NCBI GenBank assembly: GCA_030599055.1
Contig: JAUVOS010000122.1
Span: 1 to 7,540 of the forward strand
Direction: 5' to 3'
Origin: Lutibacter sp.
Lineage (GTDB): Bacteria; Bacteroidota; Bacteroidia; Flavobacteriales; Flavobacteriaceae
Length of the DNA: 7,540 nt
The position numbers and the translations under genes were made by a program. Position 1 is the first letter of the stretch; each line of letters starts with the position of its first letter. Under the pieces are notes generated by a model. It saw nothing but the letters and a program-made list of their open reading frames with translations. It did not search any database and was not told where the DNA came from. Shown one piece after another: positions 1 through 5,618 of the stretch.

Positions 1-271
1 ATACGAAGGTTTAAAACATTATTTTTTAGTTAATTTTCCGCAGCGATCAGGAGCTTTAAAGGAATTTGTGGTCGATGTTTTAGGAGAAAATGATGATATT
101 ACTCACTTTGAATATACTAAAAAAAGTAGTCGTTCAAAAAGTGCGGCAGTGGTGGGAATTGAATTAAAGAATAAAGCTGATTTTAGTCAATTATTAAAAA
201 ATATGAAGGAAAAAGACTTTTTTGGTGAATATTTAAATGATAAATCTGAATTGTTTCAATTTTTAGTATAG
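1..271 (+). CDS. ilvA: Threonine ammonia-lyase (threonine dehydratase), C-terminal part, 5' end outside window
   Basis: The enzyme is a PLP-dependent lyase that deaminates threonine to 2-oxobutanoate, the first committed step of isoleucine synthesis in the cytoplasm. Only the last 89 residues are visible, reading from base 2 with no stop until 271. They match the ACT-like regulatory domain of biosynthetic IlvA: HYFLVNFPQRSGALKEFV, then NDDITHFEYTKK, then AAVVGIEL, then a closing FGEYLNDKSELFQFLV. The catalytic PLP domain lies upstream of the window. A GTG at 68 could be misread as a start, but the matching domain sequence already runs in frame before it, so this is a truncated view and not a small gene. 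The family's regulatory domain normally mediates isoleucine feedback control; whether that holds here is inference. metH follows about 120 bases downstream on the same strand. Confidence 0.9.
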   Translation, partial: YEGLKHYFLVNFPQRSGALKEFVVDVLGENDDITHFEYTKKSSRSKSAAVVGIELKNKADFSQLLKNMKEKDFFGEYLNDKSELFQFLV

Positions 272-393
272 ATAAGTTAAATAGTGGTTGTAGTTTTACT
301 CGATAATTAAGAGTGAGTGTATGGAATTTTTATTTTTTATACACGACTTTGTTTTAGCTAAAGAAATTATTGTCAAAAGACATTGAATGCCGT

Positions 394-3300
394 ATGAATA
401 CTTATCAAAAAATAAAAAATATATTAGAAACAAGAATCCTTGTCTTAGACGGTGCTATGGGTACATTAATTCAGCGCCACAACCTTACAGAAAAGGATTT
501 TAGAGGGAGTATTTTTAATAATCATCCCGTTAATATTAAAGGGAATAATGATGCTTTGTCGCTGTCTCAACCGCATATAATTGCTCAAATACATAGGCAA
601 TACCTTGATGTAGGTGCCGATATTATTGAAACAAATACTTTTAGTGCCAACAAGATATCTATGGCAGACTATAAGATGGAAGATTGGGTTTACAAACTCA
701 ATCTAAAATCTGCCGAGATTGCAAAAAAACTGTGTGTAGAGTATACAAAGAATAACCCTGAAAAACCTCGTTTTGTTGCCGGTTCTATGGGTCCCACAAA
801 CCGTACAGCTTCGATGTCACCCGATGTCAATCGTCCGGGATTTAGAGCAGTTTTTTTTGATGAGCTTAAAAATGCTTATGCAGAACAAGCAAAGGGTCTT
901 ATTGATGGAGGTGCTGATATTCTACTTGTAGAAACTATCTTTGATACGCTCAATGCTAAAGCGGCATTATTTGCAATTGAAGAGGTTTTGGAAGGGAAGC
1001 GTACTAGAATACCTATTATGATCTCAGGTACAATTACTGACAAGAGTGGGCGTACTTTGTCAGGGCAAACAATTGAAGCATTTCTAAATTCACTTTCTCA
1101 TCTTGACATTCTTTCTATAGGACTTAATTGTGCGTTAGGTGCCCAAGAAATGCGCCCTTTTTTAAAAGAATTATCAGATAAAGCTCCTTTTTATGTAAGT
1201 GCACATCCCAATGCAGGTTTACCAAATCAGTTTGGTGAATATGATGAAACACCTGAAATAATGGCACATCATATACATGATTTTACTCATAATGGTATGG
1301 TCAATATCATAGGAGGTTGTTGTGGAACTACTCCAGAACATATACAAAAATTTGTACATCAGGCACAAGGAGTGAGCATACGAAAACCAATTGAAAATAA
1401 ACATGTTACAAAGCTAAGTGGCTTAGAATCTTTACGTATAGAAAAACAAAGTAATTTTATAAATATAGGAGAACGAACCAATGTAAGTGGCTCTAGAAAA
1501 TTTGCTCGACTTATAAGAGAAAAAAAATATGAAGAAGCACTTGAAGTAGCAAGACATCAAGTAGAAGGAGGAGCCCAAGTTATTGATATTTGTATGGATG
1601 ATGCTCTACTAGATGCACAAACAGAGATGGTCAATTTTTTGCATATTCTTATGGCAGAACCTGAGATTGCCAAAGTTCCTGTAATGATAGATAGTTCAAA
1701 ATGGGAGGTCATTGAAGCCGGACTCAAGTGTATACAAGGAAAAGGCATTGTAAACTCTATTAGCTTAAAAGAAGGTGAAACCGATTTTTTGGAAAAAGCC
1801 AAGAAAATCAAAAATTATGGAGCCGCAGTAGTGGTAATGGCATTTGATGAAAAAGGACAAGCCTCTACCTATGAAAGGAAAATAGAAATTTGTAGTAGGG
1901 CATACAGTTTACTAATCGAAAAGATAAACTTTCATCCCGAAAACATCATTTTTGACCCAAATATATTGAGTATAGGAACTGGTATTGAAGAACATGATAA
2001 TTATGCAATAGATTATATTAAAGCAACTCGTTGGATAAAAGATAATCTACCTTATGCTAAGGTAAGTGGTGGTGTCTCTAATCTTTCCTTTGCTTTTAGA
2101 GGTAGTAATACCATTAGAGAAGCAATGCACTCGGTATTTTTGTATCATGCCATTCGTGAAGGTATGGATATGGGAATTGTTAATCCGGCTATGTTGATTA
2201 TTTATGATGATATTCCAAAGGATTTACTTCAAAAAGTAGAAGATGTAGTTCTTAACAAAAGATCAGATGCTACAGAAATTTTGATTGATTATGCCTCTCA
2301 AATTCATAATTCTAAAACACAAAACACAAAATTAGAAGTAGAAGCGTGGCGTAAGTTAAAAGTGGGAGAACGCTTGTCTTATGCTTTGGTAAAAGGTATC
2401 ACTACACATTTAAAGGAAGATGTAGAAGAAGCACGTCACGAATTCCCTTCTGCTTTGTCTATAATAGAACAACCCTTGATGGAGGGAATGAATCAAGTAG
2501 GAAGCCTTTTTGGAGATGGAAAAATGTTTCTCCCCCAAGTAGTCAAATCAGCAAGGGTTATGAAAAAAGCTGTAGTTATACTGCAACCCTATATAGAAGC
2601 TGAAAATGATGGATATAAATTATCAGCAGGAAAAATACTTTTAGCTACAGTAAAGGGAGATGTACATGATATTGGGAAAAACATTGCAGGTATAATATTG
2701 GCGTGTAACAATTTTGAGATAATTGATTTGGGAGTTATGGTATCTACTGAAAAAATTATTAAAACTGCCATTGTTGAAGATGTAGACATTATTGGACTAA
2801 GTGGTTTAATAACACCTTCATTAGAAGAGATGGTAAATGTAGCACAGGAAATGGAGAGAAAAGGTCTTACAATTCCACTATTAGTGGGAGGAGCTACCAC
2901 TTCCGAAATACATACTGCCATTAAAATTGCTCCGAATTACTCTTATCCAGTGGTTCAAATAAAGGATGCTTCATTGAGTGTAAATATTACTTCTAAACTG
3001 ATAGATAAGAAGTCAGGTTTTGCCCAAGAAATTACTAATAAATATGATAAGATTAGAAATAGATATGCGCAAAAATCTAAAAGGCTCCTAGCTTTTGAAG
3101 AGGCACGAAAAAATAAATTTATAAATACATCTAGTTTAGCAAAAGTATGCAAACCTAATAAGGAAGGTATAACAATATTACAATCTATTGACATACAAGA
3201 TATTATTCCATTTATAGATTGGGATTTTTTCTTTAATGCTTGGCAGATTAAAGGGAAGTATCCAGCAATACTGTCTCACCCAGAGAAGGGTGAAGAAGCT

Positions 3301-4038
3301 CAAAAAATATTCGATGATGCCCTAGAAATGCTTCAAAATATTGTTACAGAGAAATGGATTAAAGCAAAGGCTGTAGTAGGTATTTTTCCTGCTTTTTCAA
3401 TAGAAGAAACAGTAATTATAGAAACTGAAAAAGGAAAACAACACTTAGAGTTTATAAGAAATCAAGATGCTACAGTAGCAGTAAACCGATGTCTGGCAGA
3501 TTATATTTTACCCAAAAAAGCAGACAAACAAGATTATATAGGACTCTTTGCAGTAACCACAGGGATTGGTATCGAAAAACAACTATCTATATTTGAGTCG
3601 GAGCATGATGATTATAAAATCATTATGCTTAAACTTTTAGCAGATAGATTAGCAGAAGCATTGGCAGAAAAAATTCACTATACAGTAAGAAAAGAAATTT
3701 GGGGATATAGCCCAAATGAATTATTTGACAATAAGCAGCTTAAAAGTGAAAAATATCGAGGGATAAGACCAGCTGTAGGCTATCCTTCTTGTCCTGACCA
3801 TAGTGAAAAAGAACAAATTTTTAATATATTGGAAGTTGAAAAGCACATAGGGATATCATTGACAGAAAATTATGCTATGCATCCTACAGCATCAGTTTCG
3901 GGCTATTATTTTGCCAATCCCGAGGCACACTATTTTCATATTTCCAAAATTAACCAAGACCAAATAGAACATTATGCTCAAAGAAAAACTATGAGTGTTA
4001 ATGAGTTAAAAAAAATAATCCCTACTCTTATTCCTTAA
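394..4038 (+). CDS. metH: Cobalamin-dependent methionine synthase, full-length
   Basis: This cytoplasmic enzyme transfers a methyl group from 5-methyl-THF through cob(I)alamin to homocysteine, making methionine and THF. From the ATG at 394 it has 1214 residues, close to the E. coli protein (about 1227). Modules in order: homocysteine domain (about 1-330) with zinc cysteines C246, C309 and C310; pterin domain (about 350-610) starting at NIGERTN, with MIDSSKW, IVNSIS, FDPN and GGVSNLSFAFRG; cap domain (about 640-735) with MFLPQVVKSARVMK; cobalamin Rossmann domain with DVHDIGKNI, whose H758 is the lower cobalt ligand; and AdoMet reactivation domain (about 900-1214) with IDW (D942) and RPAVGYPSCPDH (R1125). 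The zinc cysteines and H758 sit one residue below their E. coli numbers, which favours this ATG over the in-frame TTG at 370 (8 residues longer). No clear ribosome binding site precedes either start. The leader from 272 is too short for a typical cobalamin riboswitch, and I saw none. metF follows after two bases. Confidence 0.97.
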   Translation: MNTYQKIKNILETRILVLDGAMGTLIQRHNLTEKDFRGSIFNNHPVNIKGNNDALSLSQPHIIAQIHRQYLDVGADIIETNTFSANKISMADYKMEDWVYKLNLKSAEIAKKLCVEYTKNNPEKPRFVAGSMGPTNRTASMSPDVNRPGFRAVFFDELKNAYAEQAKGLIDGGADILLVETIFDTLNAKAALFAIEEVLEGKRTRIPIMISGTITDKSGRTLSGQTIEAFLNSLSHLDILSIGLNCALGAQEMRPFLKELSDKAPFYVSAHPNAGLPNQFGEYDETPEIMAHHIHDFTHNGMVNIIGGCCGTTPEHIQKFVHQAQGVSIRKPIENKHVTKLSGLESLRIEKQSNFINIGERTNVSGSRKFARLIREKKYEEALEVARHQVEGGAQVIDICMDDALLDAQTEMVNFLHILMAEPEIAKVPVMIDSSKWEVIEAGLKCIQGKGIVNSISLKEGETDFLEKAKKIKNYGAAVVVMAFDEKGQASTYERKIEICSRAYSLLIEKINFHPENIIFDPNILSIGTGIEEHDNYAIDYIKATRWIKDNLPYAKVSGGVSNLSFAFRGSNTIREAMHSVFLYHAIREGMDMGIVNPAMLIIYDDIPKDLLQKVEDVVLNKRSDATEILIDYASQIHNSKTQNTKLEVEAWRKLKVGERLSYALVKGITTHLKEDVEEARHEFPSALSIIEQPLMEGMNQVGSLFGDGKMFLPQVVKSARVMKKAVVILQPYIEAENDGYKLSAGKILLATVKGDVHDIGKNIAGIILACNNFEIIDLGVMVSTEKIIKTAIVEDVDIIGLSGLITPSLEEMVNVAQEMERKGLTIPLLVGGATTSEIHTAIKIAPNYSYPVVQIKDASLSVNITSKLIDKKSGFAQEITNKYDKIRNRYAQKSKRLLAFEEARKNKFINTSSLAKVCKPNKEGITILQSIDIQDIIPFIDWDFFFNAWQIKGKYPAILSHPEKGEEAQKIFDDALEMLQNIVTEKWIKAKAVVGIFPAFSIEETVIIETEKGKQHLEFIRNQDATVAVNRCLADYILPKKADKQDYIGLFAVTTGIGIEKQLSIFESEHDDYKIIMLKLLADRLAEALAEKIHYTVRKEIWGYSPNELFDNKQLKSEKYRGIRPAVGYPSCPDHSEKEQIFNILEVEKHIGISLTENYAMHPTASVSGYYFANPEAHYFHISKINQDQIEHYAQRKTMSVNELKKIIPTLIP

Positions 4039-4040
4039 TC

Positions 4041-4994
4041 ATGAAAGTATCCGAGCATTTGTCCAAAGCTACAAAAACGTTATTTTCTTTAGAAATACTT
4101 CCTCCACTTAAAGGAGAGCATTTTGACAGCATTATAACAAATCTCAATGGATTATTAGAGTATAAACCTTCGTTTATAGATGTAACATATCACCAACAAG
4201 AGGTAATTTATCTTGATTTACCTGATGGAACTGCTGAAAAACATACTGTTAGAAAGCGACCGGGAACTGTAGGAATTGCTGCAGCACTTCAATATAAAAC
4301 AGATATTGATGTAGTAACGCATTTAATCTGTGGAGGGATGAGTATTGAGGAAACTGAAAATATTTTAATAGATCTCCATTTTTTAGGTCTAGACAATCTT
4401 TTATTGTTACGAGGTGATCCACCCCATTCACAACGATATTTTAAACCCGAAGCCAATGGGCATTCACATGCTTTAGGTCTTGTAAAACAGGTGAATAATA
4501 TGAATAAAGGAGTGTATTTAGATGAAAATTTACAGAATAATCATACTACAAATTTTAGCATTGGAGTAGCTGGGTACCCTGAAAAGCACAATGAAGCCCC
4601 AAATTTAGAAATAGATATTGCCTTTTTGAAACAAAAAGTAGAGGCTGGAGCGGAATATATCGTAACACAAATGTTTTTTGAGAATCAAAAATATTTTGAT
4701 TTTGTGCGTAGATGTAGAGAGGCGGGTATAACTGTACCAATCATTCCAGGGTTGAAACCATTGAGCACAATAAAACAACTCACTTTACTACCTCAAACTT
4801 TTCATGTTAATTTACCTCAAACCTTAGTTAAAGAAGCTCTTAAGTGTAAAAATAATGCAGATGTTAGACAACTTGGTATAGAATGGGCAATAGAACAGAG
4901 CAAAGAACTAATTGCCCACAATGTTCCTTGTTTACACTTTTACACAATGAGTAGAGCAGATAATATAGAAAATATCATAAAAAAGATATTTTAG
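4041..4994 (+). CDS. metF: Methylenetetrahydrofolate reductase
   Basis: This FAD-dependent cytoplasmic enzyme reduces 5,10-methylene-THF to 5-methyl-THF, the methyl donor used by MetH. The 317 residues form one TIM-barrel domain. Visible family motifs are FSLEILPP with the catalytic-type glutamate E18 (E. coli E28), FIDVTYH, VTHLICGG, LLLRGDPP with D126 (E. coli D120, flavin site), GVAGYPEKHNEA, IVTQMFF with Q210 (E. coli Q183, folate site), IIPGLKPLS, and a terminal LHFYTMSRAD. Between D126 and Q210 there are about 21 more residues than in E. coli, which I associate with Bacteroidota MetF. The ATG lies two bases after the metH stop, so the two are almost certainly co-transcribed and possibly translationally coupled. 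The C-terminus looks natural: the coding region ends just before the inverted-repeat element and was not cut by it. Confidence 0.96.
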   Translation: MKVSEHLSKATKTLFSLEILPPLKGEHFDSIITNLNGLLEYKPSFIDVTYHQQEVIYLDLPDGTAEKHTVRKRPGTVGIAAALQYKTDIDVVTHLICGGMSIEETENILIDLHFLGLDNLLLLRGDPPHSQRYFKPEANGHSHALGLVKQVNNMNKGVYLDENLQNNHTTNFSIGVAGYPEKHNEAPNLEIDIAFLKQKVEAGAEYIVTQMFFENQKYFDFVRRCREAGITVPIIPGLKPLSTIKQLTLLPQTFHVNLPQTLVKEALKCKNNADVRQLGIEWAIEQSKELIAHNVPCLHFYTMSRADNIENIIKKIF

Positions 4995-4998
4995 AATC

Positions 4999-5271
4999 TA
5001 TAAACCTCAGTTCGGTGTAAGGAATCCACACAGCTTTAACAGAATTTTGTCTAGATAAATTCATTTTTTTGAATGACTAACTGGTTAATTAAAGAAAAAA
5101 TGAAGAAGTATAGGCGAAATTCTGTAAAGCCCAAAGGGAAATCTATTAAAAGGCAATCCTTCAGAGAAAAAAATCTTGTAATAACCAGTTGTAACTTCTG
5201 TTTTTTTATTCAAAATCTCACCTTTTAATAGATTTCTGTGTTGTATGCCTTACACCGAACTGAGGTTATAA
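4999..5271. mobile_element. Short MITE-like element with long terminal inverted repeats and no ORF
   Basis: Seen directly: aacctcagttcggtgtaagg at 5003-5022 is the exact reverse complement of 5248-5267. The inverted match continues imperfectly inward to 5033 on the left and 5236 on the right (about 30 bp in all, three differences). The roughly 265 bases enclosed have no credible ORF. A possible 5-bp target duplication, tataa, is present at 4999-5003 and 5267-5271, overlapping the repeat edge by a base, so the exact boundaries are uncertain. Size, terminal repeats and lack of coding fit a non-autonomous element moved in trans by a transposase encoded elsewhere. Ends beginning ACC with variable short duplications recall the IS982 family, but that parentage is only a guess. 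The left edge is within about 10 bases of the metF stop, so the element would be transcribed as metF 3' UTR. Confidence 0.72.
5033..5236 (+). repeat. Two adjacent internal inverted repeats with complementary loops (three-way-junction fold)
   Basis: Hairpin 1 pairs 5033-5053 with 5111-5130: gctttaacagaatttt against a partner reading gctttacagaatttc on the other strand, with one bulged A and two T/G wobbles. Hairpin 2 pairs aaatctattaaaagg at 5139-5153 with ccttttaatagattt at 5221-5235, 15 bp perfect. The two hairpins sit side by side inside the terminal repeats and fill nearly all of the space, so the whole element closes as a three-way junction. The loop of hairpin 1 carries aactggtta (5079-5087) and the loop of hairpin 2 carries its exact complement taaccagtt (5182-5190), allowing a 9-bp kissing contact. 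The two wobbles would be stable U-G pairs in plus-strand RNA but A-C mismatches in minus-strand RNA. No matching RNA family is known to me. Confidence 0.65.
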
Positions 5272-5290
5272 AATTGTAATTGGATTTTAT

Positions 5291-5308
5291 GTTGAACTTA
5301 GGTTATAA
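5291..5308. repeat. Diverged extra copy of the element's right end
   Basis: The 15 bases gaacttaggttataa at 5294-5308 repeat gaactgaggttataa at 5257-5271 in direct orientation with one mismatch, 37 bases apart. This spans the outer part of the right terminal repeat plus the neighbouring tataa. No second left end was found in the window. It may be the leftover of an older copy, a by-product of imprecise transposition, or a sign that tataa belongs to the element and is not a target duplication. Confidence 0.5.
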
Positions 5309-5376
5309 CACACGCACTAAAAAATGTTTTTTATATACAAATAGCTTGTTATATTAGCTGTCTTAAATAAAAAAAC

Positions 5377-5503
5377 ATGACAGTAGGTATTGAAGCGATT
5401 CAATTTTCTAAAAATACATTTACCAATAAGAACATTGGCTATTCATAGAAATATAGACCCAGATAAATTAGAAAAAGGATTGGATTTAAATTTCCAGCAC
5501 TAG
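5377..5503 (+). pseudogene. Relic of the 5' end of a hydroxymethylglutaryl-CoA synthase gene
   Basis: An ATG at 5377 opens with MTVGIEAIQF, which resembles the usual N-terminus of bacterial HMG-CoA synthase (mevalonate pathway, acetoacetyl-CoA plus acetyl-CoA to HMG-CoA). That frame stops at 5446. One frame over, from about 5408, the reading becomes IHLPIRTLAIHRNIDPDKLE followed by KGLDL, which continues the same family N-terminus, then stops at 5501. The junction near 5407-5414 looks like a small deletion plus an extra A in a run of A, where intact proteins have a DVPK-like stretch. About 40 of roughly 400-450 codons survive, with no active-site region. A further open stretch in the third frame (5505-5567, DVKRFTEGKSIICIEN) was not recognised. 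The identification is from memory of the family; the product cannot be functional. Confidence 0.62.
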
Positions 5504-5557
5504 CGATGTAAAAAGATTCACCGAAGGTAAATCTATAATTTGTATTGAAAATCGATT

Positions 5558-5597
5558 AAAAAAAAACTTTGCCAAAGTTTAGAACTTTGGCAAAGTT
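5558..5597 (-). terminator. Intrinsic terminator of the S46 peptidase gene
   Basis: Perfect 15-base arms, aactttgccaaagtt (5565-5579) and aactttggcaaagtt (5583-5597), are separated by a 3-base loop. Read on the minus strand, the hairpin starts 21 bases after the peptidase stop and is followed by an uninterrupted run of T, seen as the A-run 5558-5566 on the plus strand. Each arm is itself a palindrome around one central base, so the two arms are also near-identical direct repeats. On the plus strand no T-run follows the stem, so it is probably not an efficient terminator for rightward transcription from metF. Confidence 0.88.
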
Positions 5598-5618
5598 GCA
5601 AGTCAATAAAAAATAAAC

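Noticed and set aside
68..271. Stand-alone 67-residue protein starting at a GTG
   Set aside because: The frame is open to the window edge and the upstream residues belong to the same IlvA regulatory domain.
370..393. TTG at 370 as the metH start, adding eight residues
   Set aside because: The ATG at 394 puts the zinc cysteines and cobalt-ligand His within one residue of their E. coli positions, and the extra residues do not look like the family N-terminus.
272..393. Riboswitch, terminator or promoter in the leader before metH
   Set aside because: The leader is too short for a typical cobalamin riboswitch. The only inverted repeat (gtgtat 317-322 with atacac 339-344) is 6 bp around a 16-base loop with no T-run after it. 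No TAnnTTTG-type Bacteroidota promoter stood out.
1219..3194. Several antisense open frames within metH
   Set aside because: They lie opposite a strongly conserved gene, have low-complexity translations and no recognisable motifs.
5003..5267. CRISPR repeat or attachment site reading of the repeats after metF
   Set aside because: The repeats are inverted and terminal, there is no regular repeat-spacer array, and no tRNA or integrase lies nearby.
5505..5567. Third-frame stretch DVKRFTEGKSIICIEN as a gene or as part of the HMG-CoA synthase relic
   Set aside because: It has no start codon, runs into the terminator A-run, and I could not match it to the rest of that enzyme or to any other family.
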